Position numbers and translations under genes: made by a program. A DNA stretch of 64,000 bases from Trema orientale (taxonomy: Eukaryota > Streptophyta > Magnoliopsida > Rosales > Cannabaceae): positions 66,442 to 130,441 of the forward strand of contig JXTC01000403.1 of the NCBI GenBank assembly GCA_002914845.1, given 5' to 3'. The stretch's first letter is position 1. The number at the start of each line of letters is the position of its first letter. Under the pieces are notes generated by a model that was not told the origin of the DNA, searched no databases, and was given only the letters and a program-made list of their open reading frames with translations. Below are positions 34,901 to 47,908 of this stretch, in pieces.

Positions 34901-36087
34901 TGTCCTATGTGAAAGACTTTACACTACGAACTCTTTTTCCAATTCAAAACTCTCTCTTAGAGATCTATACGAGGATGATACAACTAGAAAACTTTGATAT
35001 CACGTTAATAGGGCCAATTTACTCTTGATTCTAATTATGAAACTTAGAATCATGAAATTATTTCAACTATTTGGTAAACTTGCTTTTCTTGCCACATTAT
35101 TTCATAATCTATTGTCTTAAAATCAATTTTTAAAAGCACATTATTTGATGGAAATTCTTTGGCACATTAGAAAGAATCTAAAAATTCTTTTAAGTAGCAC
35201 TTCAAATACCAAATTGACTAGCACTAATAGAATCTAGAACAATATATAGGGTCAAATTCTAATAGGTATTTTCACATTTACCTATTAATAGTTACAAAAA
35301 TTTTCACCATTGGATATAAATTTAATAGTTTTGATTTCGTGGTTAGTTGGGGCCAAAAACTTTTTAAAGTATTTATTATTTGTTTAACCTATCGATAGTT
35401 TTTTATATGTATAATTTAAATTGATTTCTTAATCTAATTCCTCTAGCATATAACATTGTTAAAGTCTATTATCATTTTTTTTAACACTTAACGTTTTTTT
35501 TTCCGAACACTGTTAATGTTAAAATGCAAATCTTCATTGTATATTAATTAATTTCTTTCTCATAAATGGCCAATAAATGACATAAGTTTGCTTTTTATAA
35601 ATGTTTCATGTTCTTGCTTTTATAAAATGGGGGAAAAGGACTAAAATAGTGACCAAAAAAAATCTAAATTTGCTTGAATCGGAGTTTCTAATCTAAAACA
35701 AAAACTTATTTTAATTTCCTAGAATATCTTGCCTCTGGTTTTTAAAACTTTTAAGTTTGGGCTGTGTGTAAGCACAAACCAAATAAAAACTTAATTCTCA
35801 AAGATCTATTTAAGAAACTGAAATTAAAAAAAAAAAAAGAAAAAAACAAACAAAAAAGAGAAGAAGAAGAAGAAGAAAATTCTCAAAGATCTAAAACTCT
35901 GGACATACAATTCTCGAATACTTGCTTAGAAATTTTTTTTTTAACAAGCCATAAACCTCTGAACTAAGAACACATCTTCCTCTGTTGGGTTTTTGATCTC
36001 GACCTTGGCCTAATAAAGGAATAAGAGAAAAAATTCGCCGTTTTTACACTTTGATAAGCCAAAAGAGAATAGAAGTTAAAATATAAT
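31955..36087. other. Gene-poor AT-rich stretch
   Basis: I see no credible coding sequence or RNA gene. All open frames here are short, AT-driven and lack splice or family support. The region near 33930-34020 has a weak SINE-like look: GGTTGGTTAGGTGGCTGACC, then TTTCGAATTTAGGTCCCC, then an A-rich end. This is not strong enough to call separately. Confidence 0.6.
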
Positions 36088-36446
36088 GGGCTCGTTTGTT
36101 TCAACCATTCCATTCCATTGGAATGGAAAATCCATTTGAATGTGTGTTTGTTTCAAAAACTCTAATTTTTCTATTCAAATGATCTTTTAGAATGGGTGTT
36201 TGTTTCAATAATTCAGTTTTTCTATTCAAATGGTTCATCAGTCACATCAACTATTTGAATGGGTTTTTGTGTCTTGGATGAGAATGGAGGGGAGGAGGTG
36301 TTTTTGAATGATCCATTCTAATTCTCACATTCTAATTACAACACATTCTAATATTTTTCCATTCAAATGTCTCCCATTCCAATTATAACTCATTCTAGAA
36401 TTTCCATTTAAATACACACATTTGAACGGGTGAACCAAACGAGGCT
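36088..36446 (+). mobile_element. MITE, left arm of an inverted pair
   Basis: This arm is itself bounded by TIRs: GGGCTCGTTTGTTTCA on the left and AGCCTCGTTTGGTTCA (reverse complement) on the right. It is built of ATTCAAATG / CATTTGAATGG words. It is nearly the reverse complement of 36452-36812. The two are separated only by AATAA (36447-36451). Confidence 0.85.
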
Positions 36447-36451
36447 AATAA

Positions 36452-36812
36452 AGGCCCCGTTTATTTCGCCTATTTGAATGTGTGTCTTTGAATGGAAATT
36501 GTGGAATGGGTTATAATTGGAATAGAAGACATTTGAATGGAAAAAATAGTGAAATGGGTTATAATTAGAATGGGAGTATTGGAATGGACCATTCAAAAAC
36601 ACCTCTTCCTCTCCATTCTCATCCAAGACACAAAAATCCATTCAAATAGTTGATGTGACTGATGAACCATTTGAATGGAAAAACTAAATTGTTGAAACAA
36701 ACACTCATTCTAAAAGACCATTTGAATGGAAAATTTAGAGTTGTTGAAACAAACACCCATTCAAATGGATTTTTCATTCCAATGGAATGGAATGGGTGAA
36801 CCAAACGGCCCC
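36452..36812 (-). mobile_element. MITE, right arm of an inverted pair
   Basis: Bounded by AGGCCCCGTTTATTTCG and CCAAACGGCCCC, this is a second copy of the left-arm element in the opposite direction. Short frames on both strands within it are by-products of the repeat and are not genes. Confidence 0.85.
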
Positions 36813-37964
36813 AAATTCATTATTTTAAACCATGATGTTATTTTTTTTATAAAAAAAAAGTTTACTTCAAAAAAAAAAAGGATTCCTCACCCAAAAAAAA
36901 AAAGGAATAGAATGATTATATCTATTGATAGTGTTTTTACAAAATCGCTATTTGGATAGAAAGTGTCTCTAGTTCTTAACACTAAGCATTGAAACAAAAT
37001 AAAAAGTAAAAAAAATATCGTTTTAATATCATATACCATTTTAAAAAATTAAAGGAAAAAAAAAATTGCGGTTGCCAGGTGTGGAGAATGAGAAATTGAA
37101 AATGAACACTGTAGCATTTCAAAAACACGGGGTTGAATTCGAAGTGGGAAAGGAGAGGAAGTTGCTCTGCCAAACCTTGACGGCACGTAAACATAAAACT
37201 AAGTCAACCATTTGTCAGTACCAAATATCAATGCTTTTTTTTTTTTTTCCGTTTGTATCTCGGGAAACCCAATTTTCTAAAATTATTAATAAATTATCTT
37301 ATTTTAAAAAATATATACGTCTAAATTGCACTTCACCCCATGTTCACCGCACCTCAAAATTAAACTATATTATAATGGTATTTAATTAATTTCTTCTTGT
37401 ATTATATCTCTTACTTTGAACAGCGACCACTGTTTTCTTTTTTTCTTTTCTTTTTTAATAACGAAGCATGAAATAATATTTTGTTTTTCTTAGGGTACAT
37501 TAAATTATATTTTGTGTTGCTTAATTAGTTGCCGTGTTTGAAGTTATATAGTTTAAAAATGTTCAAGGTCCATTTTGGTCAGATAAGCACTATATATTAC
37601 AGTTAAATAAACCATGTTCAAACCATAGAGAAAAATAATTGTCATTTTTGCGTCCGGAAAGGAATTGACAAACATTAACCGAATAAAATCATTGCATTCA
37701 TAAATTCATTAATTAAATTAAGGAGATTTCATCTTGTTCGTAAAGAGAACAATCAGATAAATTGCCCTTGTTAGTCCCCGATTATTAGTGATTTGTTTTA
37801 ATTTAGATCTGAAATCTTTAGAGCTTCCATATTTTGGGACACTATTTCATCAATTTTCGGCAATCAATTTTTTTTTTTTAACCAATGAATAGTTGGAATT
37901 AGTGCCCCTAATTAGTCCATCAAGACTTTTGTATCATGCCTTCGCAAGTTTTAGGTTAAGATAA

Positions 37965-38104
37965 GATGCTAATTTGTACACCACAAGCTGTTTAGCATGT
38001 GCGACCAAGACTTCTCCTAGAGAAGCAAGAGGTGTGAGGTTCAATCTCCATCCCCTCTCCTACTAACCACTAGCAGACAAATACCAAAAAAAAAAGAAAA
38101 AAAG
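37965..38104 (+). mobile_element. Possible tRNA-derived SINE
   Basis: GTGCGACCAAGACTTCTCC is followed by GCAAGAGGTGTGAGGTTCAA, where GAGGTTCAATCTCC resembles a pol III B box. After CTACTAACCACTAGCAGAC comes an A-rich tail (about 38085-38104). An A box is not clear, and no target duplication was found. Confidence 0.4.
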
Positions 38105-39206
38105 ACCTAATTTTTGCACTGGTAGCTAGGGTGAGATGATGCACCTAACAAGATACAAAGTGTCCACTTGAGAGGGAGCAAAAGAATATTATACATGTTT
38201 TCGTCTCATGATATATGATTTCTCTAAAAGTATTGTGAACATCAAAAGCAACATGGTGACAAGTAAATTTAATTAAATTGTCTACGAGAGATTTATAAGA
38301 ACAAAAATTGTTGTGAAAATGCATAATATACCGACAAATATTATCTTGAATGTTAGATTATTGAGTTTGGTTAAATAAAATTAGAGAGAATTTACAGAGT
38401 CTTGCAATGTGTGAGGTGTAAAACTTCTTATAATTTTTTTTTTCATCATAATGAAAATCTACAACAGTTGAAAAGATTAAGACTCATTTATCTATTACAC
38501 TAAAGTATGTGGTCAATTTATCGACTGAGTTAAGAGTTTATTCCATATTGATAATGAAGAGAAATAATACCAGTAAAAGGCCAACGATCTTCTTTTTCAT
38601 TATTAGTGGCTTAAATTCTTTTTCATTGTTATTCAACTTATTAAAAATAAAAAAAATTTGAAAAACACCCACTGCATTGCATCTAGCAAAAGAAAAAGAA
38701 GGTCTTTTGCTACAAAAAAATAACCACAAGTGGGCACTTCTTAACTCCTATTTAATTAGTTTATTATTTTTAAATTTAAACTCCTATTTATTATTTTTTT
38801 TTGGGAAAAAAAAAACAATGGAAAGTCATAGAAATGTCAACAAAATAGACCAAAAAATGAAAATAAATAAGTAATCTTAAAAATAGCGTCTTTAGAATAT
38901 TTTTAAAGATGACATCGTCCTAAAGGTCCCAGTCGCAAATCGTGGACCCCACATATAAGGAATTCGTCATCAGTCGTTGACCAACTGATTCAAGTGTGGG
39001 TTCCACATTCCACAATTGCTTTCAATTTTTGTTTTTCCTATTTTTATAAAGAAATAAAAATAAAAATCCGTTGGATATATAATTGATTTGTCCGTCCACA
39101 ACTGCACCACGGACTATACAAATTGTAAGACTTGAAAATGACCCATGTAAACGAGCGTGAGGCGCGTGATTTTTGTTAACTTAACTCACCTTTGACCATA
39201 TCATTC
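38105..39206. other. Gene-poor stretch
   Basis: No supported gene. A locally GC-richer piece at about 38925-39010 (GTCCCAGTCGCAAATCGTGG) looks promoter-like but leads to no reading frame. Confidence 0.55.
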
Positions 39207-39829
39207 TAAGAATGTCAATAAGGCGGGTTTGGTATTGATTTTCCTTTATCATCCCTATTCTCGTCATTTTTTTTACTAAAATATTCTTATATCATTCATC
39301 GTTCAAATTGTTGCTTAGCATTTTCAAAAAAATTTCTCTAGAAAATAGTTTGATTATCGGTTTATTGAGGTCTCTATGTCGAACCGTCAACTTGAATCTA
39401 TAAAAAAAAAAAATCTCATATTGGCTCAAATCCTTTAAAAATATTAAATACATCAAAAGAAAAAAAAAAATTGTGCAGTTAAATCCTTTGAAAATTTCAA
39501 TTTTAGCTAAAATCCATTGTGAGTTATATTACTATTAATCTTCTAATATAACATTGTTGAATTTTGGATTGAGAAGCGGTAGTTCTGAAAAATGAAAATA
39601 AGAGGCGATAGTGAAAATGAGAGGCATAAAAATAGAATAAAGGAAATTATAAAGAAAATGATGGTAGGTATAATAAATCATAAGTTGTATTAGTATATAA
39701 TTAATTATGTGTATCAGTACTCAATTCTAAGCCTATCTCGCTTAAATTTTATATAAAGAATCTCCTTGCCACATGTGATGAGCTATTTGGGCCAATTCAA
39801 TATAATAGGCAGTGAAATTGACATCCCTA
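39207..39829. mobile_element. Candidate non-autonomous hAT element 3
   Basis: Ends TAAGAATGTCAAT and TAGGGATGTCAAT (reverse complement) are hAT-like inverted termini 623 bp apart. Flanks ATCATTCT and ATCATACG share only part of an 8-mer. An interior pair of related words and the lack of coding frames fit an old, non-autonomous copy. Confidence 0.4.
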
Positions 39830-42800
39830 ATCATACGTTATTGTTATTAGAATTGTTTCATTTCTCTTGATCTTGTCTCTTATCTTGCCGATGTTAATTT
39901 CTACCTTTGTTTTCTTTTATGTGAAAATTATAATTAAAAAAACCAACAAAAAAACAACACAAAATAAGGAAAAAGAAAACCAAAAAAACAAACAATGACT
40001 TATCATTTATACTAGAAAAAGTTACCGTAAAACTATAGTATTCTATTTTTTATTCTTTTTTTCCTTAATTTTCAACTTAAAATCGTGGTTTTTAAAATAT
40101 CTGAAAAACAATAGCGGATTAAGTTTTTTTTTTTTCATTATAAAAAGTAAAAGATCACTCTGAAAATCAAGGATATACATGAGAATCACTGAAAAAGGCA
40201 TAAGATTTTCATGACAATTGGTGAAAAATGCAAATTGCAAAAGACTTTTATGAAGTTTTTTACGTTCGAAGGAACATTTGAGTTAAAAGAATATGATTTT
40301 AGGGGATTCTTGTCTGATGGGGAGTACTAGAGTTTTCGTCAAAAATTGAAAAAGTATTTAGATTGGTTTTTGTGATAATTTCCTCATCAATTATTTAGCT
40401 ACTGACGAGCTAATTAGTGGGTCAACGGACAAATAACCTACTAAGTACCTATTTTAATATTAAATAGGAATCTCCAATTAGACCTTAAATACAATATTTG
40501 TTTTCCTAATGCTTAATGTAAATAATGGATAGGTATGTATGAAGAGGGATTGCATACGCAAAAATATTAAATAATTAAAAGCACAAGAATATGTGAATCT
40601 TTATTTACATAAATTTCAAAGTTAATGTAGCATAGTTGGTCATATTACTATAATTTAATACGAACACAACTTGTTTTAATTAAAATGTCACATGGATTAA
40701 TTATGTTCATCAACTTGTTAAATATACATAGATTGTACTCATTAGTCATTTACTATTGTATTTTTATTTTAACAATATTATATTAAACCAGACAAATAAC
40801 TTGTTATGCAGTTGATTCAATATAAGATACAAATTGGCAACCACGCGAAAGGGAATATTAAAGTAATTGATCGTGAGAATTGGAAGTATAATAACAACTT
40901 CATTAAAAACCTAATTATTTCTTTGAAAATGTTTGTAATTATCATTTTATAAAGAAGGGCTAGCTACCTATCACTTCAAAAGATAAAACTTGGACATATT
41001 CTAACGTAGCAATATTATTCAATGATGACTATGACTCATTTTAGTTTGTTTACTGTCATCATTAGAATATAGTAGAAGATATGATCATCTTCCCTATTTT
41101 GTTTTACTTGGTAGCTAATACCGATGTAGACCCTCTTTTAGCATACTACTAAGTAGTAATGTAGGTGTTTCTTCAATTTGATTGCTAAGATACAATAATG
41201 ATTTAGTCAATTATTCATTATTATTTCTCTTTAATTTAATTTTTGTATCATAATTTTCTTTTTATTGAAAATTTAATGAGAAGAATTTTTTTTCACCAAA
41301 AGAATTTTTTTCTCGTAAGGAAGTAATTATGAGTTTTTTTAATCCCTCTTGATTGTTTTCTTTTTCTTTTTTTTTTTAATTTTTGGATTAATTGGAAAGT
41401 AATTCATTAAACCCTCCACGAATCAACCAACTAACCTGAAGTTCGTTTCTCCTTTACTATTTAGCTTAGATTCTATGCATATATAAGTCCGATTTGGGAA
41501 GCTTCCGTTGTAGAATTTCACACGGCTAATAACATCGGTAGTAATGGATAATATTGTTGACCTAATTTCAGTATAATGCAATAATTTATCTAAAAGAAAA
41601 ATGCCGATGATATAACTTTTCTCTTTGTTCGGTTGTAACTATCAAAAGTAGGGATGTAAAGTATAAACGGGGTAGTCAGACCAAGCTAGATTTTTATCTA
41701 CCATCCCGTTCCTACCATTATTTTCATGTATCATTCCCATATTGTTCACTATTTAATTAGTTGTGATGTGATTTTGAGAAATCCCCAATAGGTTATGTGT
41801 TTCTTATCGAGTATTAAACTCCCTATTTAGAAAGTGTCACATTAAGTTCGTTAAAAATTCTCATTTTGTCCTAAATCCTTTAGAAGTCTAAACTTCTAAA
41901 TAAATAAGAGAGCTTAATATTGACTTAATCAATTAAAAACCAAAATCACATGCATGTATATACATTACTAGATTAATCGTAACTAGGTGGAAAATAGAAA
42001 CCGTAAATCGTAGTTATGGATATGTATTATTAGTTTTTTTTTTCTCCTTTTAATTACAAGTCAATTAGTATTAGTATGTAAAGAACATGTATATAAACAA
42101 AAATTACATATATTTATTTACAATTAGGGCGTTCAATCCCAACTCAGCTCCACCATACCTAAATTTTAAATAGGGAATTATACCTTTTGCCCTGTCCTAT
42201 TTGCTTATAAGGGTGAAAAACCACGGACCGGATCACTGCGGTGCATCGACCCACAATGTGACATTGATATCCATAATCAAAAGATGTGATAATTAATAGG
42301 AAAATTACAAAAATATCCTCTTAAATAAGGTGAAATACTTTTATTTTTTATTTTATAAATAACAAAAAAAATCTATTTGAATTAACAAATTGACACAAAT
42401 TACACCCTCACAATTAAGTTTTTTTTATTATTAATTTTTTTAAATGAAAACAAACTATACCCGTAGTAACCAAGCACAAAAAAGTAACTAAAAAAATGAG
42501 AATACGTTTGTAATAAATTGTGTAATTTTTTTTTCCATTAAATCTTCTTAGTCTTATTCTTTTTCCTTTTTTTTTTTTTTTCTCTTTCACCCATCATATT
42601 TTTTTTTTGCACTATATTTTTTTGGTTAAGAATTTAGAGTAAAGTGCACTGAAAAAAAAAAAAAAGAGGTAGAGTAAGGGTAGTTTTGTCTTTGGTAGGT
42701 AAATTTTCTTCAAATTACACCTAGAAGTGAAATTTGTATGAATTTATTAATACAAGAGAAACATACTTTTTTTTTTTTAAGATTCAACTGGTGAAGTGTA

Positions 42801-44150
42801 AGATACTAAGATTTATAAAATAGTTGTAGAATTACTATTAGTAACCACGATTTGAATGATATTATACTGCTCGCAACACATTTGTGAAAACTATTAGAAG
42901 TTCAGAATCCATAAAATTATTGTTGTGTCCAGAAAATCGTATTATGATACATACGATATACATTTGAAGGTTGCTTTCAAATCAAAGTATCTTCATACTA
43001 TTATTAGATATTTGGAGAAGCACAAGAACAAATAAAACTCTCCGTAGCAAGTTTCTATCTATTAACTAATGACGCGTGACTATTGAAGAAGTTACATGTA
43101 ATGTTCATTGGTCGAATACTTTATGGTGAATTAGTTGTCTTTTTGGCTTTTTTTGAAAAGGTGAATTAGTTAAGACTAATATACTATTTCATTTTTTAAT
43201 TATTTAACGTAGAAATGTCATTAACTAAAATTTTGAATATCGGATTATATCACAGTTTATTTTATGTAAAATTTTTCACATATCTCACATTTTCCATCTA
43301 TCAATTGGTAAGATACAAATTTCTATCATGAATAGATAAAAAATTATAACTCATAAATGAAGAAGGATACTAAGTATCTCTTACAAAGCCTATCTCTAAT
43401 TTTAGAATCACAATTCATGTTTAACCAATAAATCAATGTCACATTGTTTTAAAAATTAAAACTTCTAATCATTTTATAACATGCTTAAATATTTTTTTTT
43501 TTAATATTACGAGACATCAATTCATTGGTTAGACATGAATTGGGATACCAAAAATGGGCATAAGATTTGGATTCTTATTAAACTAATAATGAGGTATATA
43601 GATGTAATAGTTTAAAAAGTGAATTAGAATTTGCTACAAATAAATATTTAATATAGTTTATTAATTGAATAAAGACAACTTACATACCGCATAAATGATA
43701 TTGAAAAAAATAGAGTAACGTGGAATCTCTAGCATTACAAAAAAATGATAGTCTACTTATCATAATAATTTGTATAAAAACAATATTCACTTTTGGTAAA
43801 CTATCTATAATGTCACAGTTCTAACACACGTATTTTGTGTATGTTCAGTAATAGTTTTAGGAATCCAGAGGGCTAGCTTTCAAATAACTTATTTAGAGGA
43901 ATCTAATTGATTTAACATTTGATATCAGAATCGATTTAACCCATATAAAGTTAACCTGGCTTATTATAAATTAGCCATATGAGCAAAGATCTAGAGTCGC
44001 TAGAGCCCTAAATGAAAAAAATACTCGAGTTTACAAACCTAAAAGTAACATCAACTAGCACTTTTGGATAATCATAAGGTGTACATGTAGGAATTTCCTA
44101 TAATATATATGGATACTATACAGTACAAAATTTGTTATAAGGGGGGAGAA
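39830..44150. other. Gene-poor AT-rich stretch
   Basis: About 4.3 kb with no supported coding sequence, tRNA or rRNA. Poly(T)/poly(A) runs are frequent. Confidence 0.6.
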
Positions 44151-44250
44151 TGTGGATATACACACGAGTCGCGTGACGATACATGCTCTACGTTGTCTTT
44201 TGGCTCCAAGATTTCGCACTACAAACCAACTTTTTGACTTTGCAGAGACA

Positions 44251-44375
44251 TTTTATATAGAGAGAGAGAGAAAAAAAAAGAAAACCCACAACTTCCCGCC
44301 TTCACATGCAAAATTCCACTCCACACACACTCTTTCTCTCTCTTCTCTCTCTCTCTCTCTCTTTTTTTTTTTTCC
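44251..44375 (+). promoter_or_regulatory. Promoter/leader-like block without a gene
   Basis: ATTTTATATAGAGAGAG resembles a TATA box. It is followed by a C-rich then CT-repeat leader (CTCTTTCTCTCTCTTCTCTC) ending near 44375. Such a layout normally precedes a plant gene, but the MITE at 44384 follows directly and no coding exon is seen afterwards. It could be a relic or the start of an unrecognised non-coding transcript. Confidence 0.3.
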
Positions 44376-44383
44376 AAAACAAT

Positions 44384-44570
44384 TGAATAATGCTATAAGG
44401 CACTAATGGTGTCCAGCACCACAGTGATGTGTCAGTTTGTCACTGGCTAACCATAATTATAATTTAAGTGGGGTCCATGTGGGACCCAGTTTGTTAATTA
44501 AATCATCTAATAACAAACAGACATGTCACTGTGGTGCTGGGCACCACTGGTGCTCCATAGCATTGCTCAA
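44384..44570. mobile_element. MITE with about 48-bp TIRs
   Basis: The left end reads TTGAATAATGCTATAAGGCA and continues GTCCAGCACCACAGTGATG. The right end, reverse complemented, reads TTGAGCAATGCTATGGAGCA and continues GCCCAGCACCACAGTGACA. The element is 187 bp and non-coding, and the two ends could form a long stem. Confidence 0.8.
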
Positions 44571-47340
44571 AATAATTACAATAAACTATCTATTTTGTTT
44601 TAATTATTAATTGAAGCTCCACTTAAAAAAAATAATAAATTCGAAAAGAAAAAAGGGATCCCACTACGACTTTGCAAACTAAACCAAACATATTTGTTTT
44701 ACCGAAGCAAAATAAAAATATTTTTAATAGTCATTAACATATTGAGGAGGAATTCGAGCCCTTCCCCACGTTTGACTAATGAGATTAAGGTCATAATGGT
44801 CATTTCATCGAATTTGTTATTTGGACGTATGAGGTGGCGGATTTTGGTGTAGCTTGAAAAAGATGCCCCTCCCGACCAGGATCCGTGAGGGGCAGGAATG
44901 AGATATATTTGATCTGTTTTCCGTTTGGGCTTTCTCAAAGTCAGAATCGTCTTTGTGTCTATCCGGGGAGTTCGTGGCCCATTTTTTGACTTTATGAAAT
45001 GACTAAAATGCTCATGAATATCTCACATCAAATTTGCCTTTTTAATTTTTTTTTTCTTTTTTCATATCAAATTTTCCTTTTTTTTTTTAATGGCCATATC
45101 AAATATTTTTCCTTTAAAAAATCATTGGTAATAATATTGGTCATATTCTTATCTTTAGTATAATCAACAAATTTTTAATATTTTTAGTGTGAGACAACAT
45201 GCAAGTAGTGTATCGAACTCGGTAATGGTACACATGGAGACGAGTGTCAAACTAAATTAAATGGTGTTTTTATTGGTTGCCAATTAAGACAGCTTGTGAG
45301 ACATTTCCTGGTAGATTTTTCCAAATTGAAATGATTTCCACTTACTCAACATTCGTATAGGTTGAATTTAGAAGCAACTAATCAACATTGAATAGCCCCT
45401 TAATTAATTTTATATTACCAACATCAGCAATAGAATATTTTCATTAAATTTGAAGTTGAACATTAGCATAAGTCTTATACATAATAAAGGTAAAACACTT
45501 ATTTTCAAATGGTATGTTTAGATTTAGATTATGAAAGGAACATGTATTCTGATTTAACATATTATCTTGACTTGATGCTAGAATATCATCCCACGTAGTA
45601 CATACGTACTCTTCTTAGTTTACGTAAGTTGTCTCTCACCAGTACTCGTTTTAATGGAACATATTAGTTACTCTTTCTTATTCTAGTTACAAAAAATAAT
45701 AAATAAACACGATTTATTTGAAAGAGTGAAGAAATCACACAACATCTCTTAGTCATGTACTAATTTCATGATCTAGTAGTAAGTTATGAAAAACCTACGA
45801 TTTTTTATTTAATTATTTATTTTAAAACTTGGAGTAGGATTCAGAAGTTTCATTACGTTTGGCACTATCCCAATTTTAGTGGGTAAGGAAGATGGGTTAG
45901 TTGGTCCTAAAATCCCTTTACATATTCCCAAATAAATAAATAAATAAATAAATAAATATTTGATATCTGAAATATTTGTTGGATTATGCTGATGATTAAA
46001 TAGACAAAAAAAATCCAAATTCAAACATAGTAATAGTTGTATTTATTATTAAATTCTCTTGTGATGCTTAAAAGGATGAGAATAAAATAACAAGTGACTG
46101 CTTATGTAAGTAAACAAATATTGCTAATTAGAGAATGAAAAAGGAAAACGGATTCCAAGTCATGGCCATTCTCTGCTTTTAATACATAAAACAAAAGAGG
46201 CTAAGTAAGTTGACATTCTCAGATGGAATTTCATTCTATTTTTTTTAAAGAATATAAAAAAGCCTTTGGATTTCAGGGAGATAAAAAATAGAAATAACAG
46301 AAGAAAAAAAAAAGAAAATATACGATTTTTATGTAAATAATTGAGAATCTATATGACTTCGTGTGATTGGTTGAATTATAACGCATAAGTTTATACGGTG
46401 ATAATAATACTGTGTATATAATCCCATATTTTTTTAAAGTAAATAATATGACATTTAACTTAAGATGATGATAGATGTACCAAGATTGTTACTAAATTTT
46501 TAATACTAACATATGTGGCGTATGAGTTAGCAGTATTCAATTGGTGTTAGAACTTACCACAAATAAATTAATCATATTCACCAATTGAGTGATGTCAATT
46601 TACATACTACATGTACTGGTATTAAAAATTTGGTATACATAGCATTATTCTTTAACTTGTTACTTGATGATTCGTAAATCTTATTTTGTTAGAAGGACAT
46701 TTATATCATTATCCAATTGAACAAAATAACTCATAACTTCTAGTATCACCAATAATTTCATCAAGGCCCATTTATTTTAGGGCTAGTGGATTTTAGTAGA
46801 AATAAAAAACCAAATATGGAAATCTTTTAAATTACCCCGAACTGGTTAAGCAATAAGTGATGCCCATTTTAGAGAATATGGAAAGTCGAATGAGTAATTT
46901 GAACGAGGGGGAGATACCATATTAAGGACTAAGGAGCATTTAATTCATAGTTGAACTGATAGTCAATGGTTGAAGTTATTATAGTAAAACACTTACATTT
47001 TATTGCGCTGGTTCATTCTATCTGCATTTATTGTATAACCATATATCATTATAATTCAACAAGATAATAGTTACTTGTCAAAGCGGTTTTTCTAAATAAA
47101 TAAAATAAATAAAAATTGAAGTGCTCAGGGGCAAGATAGTCATTTCACATGAAATTTGGGCCCCGGCCTGGGGCTCCGACTAGAAAGTCCACAATGCAAA
47201 CAATGAAAAGGACAGAAGCACCCCCATAAGACAAATCCCTCTATCCGACATCGGTTTTCCACCATTGACCACAGGTTCCCAAACCGCATTTTTAAATATA
47301 CACACACCCACTCTTCAGTCTTGACTCTTGAGGGACTCAA
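44571..47340. other. Gene-poor stretch
   Basis: No supported gene. It contains an (AATA)n microsatellite at 45931-45958 and AT-rich sequence. From about 47100 the base composition becomes less AT-rich as the PP2C promoter begins. Confidence 0.6.
45931..45958. repeat. AAAT tetranucleotide microsatellite
   Basis: Seven tandem AATA units form a perfect short tandem repeat. Confidence 0.9.
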
Positions 47341-47431
47341 CCGTCATTTTACCTCAAACGAAGCCCCAAAATGGTCATTACACAACCCCTCGCTGTCCTT
47401 ATCAGGCTAACCATGGACCCCACGAGTCACA

Positions 47432-47450
47432 CACGTGGCACCTGACGTGG
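47432..47450 (+). promoter_or_regulatory. G-box/ABRE and ACGT-core pair in the PP2C promoter
   Basis: ACACGTGGC (CACGTG at 47432-47437) and TGACGTGG (47443-47450) lie 6 bp apart, about 470 bp before the PP2C ATG. Both are classic ACGT-core sites for plant bZIP factors, including ABRE-binding ones. Function is inferred from motif alone. Confidence 0.5.
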
Positions 47451-47607
47451 CCTCTTCGCCTTTTACGGACCCCACTAGAGCTCTGCTAAACGCCAGGTGT
47501 AACCGTCAACCAAGAGCCAACAACTGCACCCAACAGAAAAAAAAAATAAAAAAATAATTTATAGAGAGAGAAAGAGAAAGAAGTTTTTTTCATTCTCTCT
47601 CTATCTC

Positions 47608-47614
47608 TATAAAA
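47608..47614 (+). promoter_or_regulatory. TATA box of the PP2C gene
   Basis: TATAAAA follows a CT-rich patch (CATTCTCTCTCTATCTC) about 300 bp before the ATG, leaving a leader of roughly 270 nt. Confidence 0.5.
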
Positions 47615-47845
47615 ACTCGAGTCAGTGATTTTCAACTTAAAAAATAAATTTAATTTGAAAAAAAAAAACAGGGAGCAGACTTTTTCTTTCTCACTCTTCC
47701 TCTTTTGTTTCGTTTTTAAAAATTATATTTTATTATTATTTTTTGTTTTGTTTTGTTTTTTATAATTTTTGGGAGCTTCTTTCTTTGAACTTTGCCGGAA
47801 AATCGAGTTGAAATTTTCTTGGTGGCCAAACAGTTTTTTGGGGGG

Positions 47846-47846
<1 letters not shown>

Positions 47847-47876
<30 letters not shown>

Positions 47877-47888
47877 GAGAGAGAGAGG
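47847..47888 (+). repeat. GA repeat in the PP2C 5' leader
   Basis: About 40 bp of GA dinucleotides, interrupted by two GGG-containing breaks, end about 20 bp before the ATG at 47909. The frame stays open through it (Arg-Glu repeats), but there is no upstream in-frame ATG. Confidence 0.9.
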
Positions 47889-47908
47889 GTGTGGTTGAAT
47901 CAAATGTG

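Noticed and set aside
36408..36804. Several open frames in the inverted MITE pair
   Set aside because: They read repeated CATTTGAATGG words on both strands; the same peptide-like phrases (HSNYNPF, FPFKW) recur as repeat artefacts.
41650..42260. Possible transposon between GGGATGTAAAG and GGGCGTTCAATCCC words
   Set aside because: The two ends do not pair convincingly and there is no flanking duplication.
47792..47908. N-terminal extension of the PP2C frame with Arg-Glu repeats
   Set aside because: It begins at TTG, has no ATG and reads through the GA repeat; ATG 47909 gives the family N-terminus.
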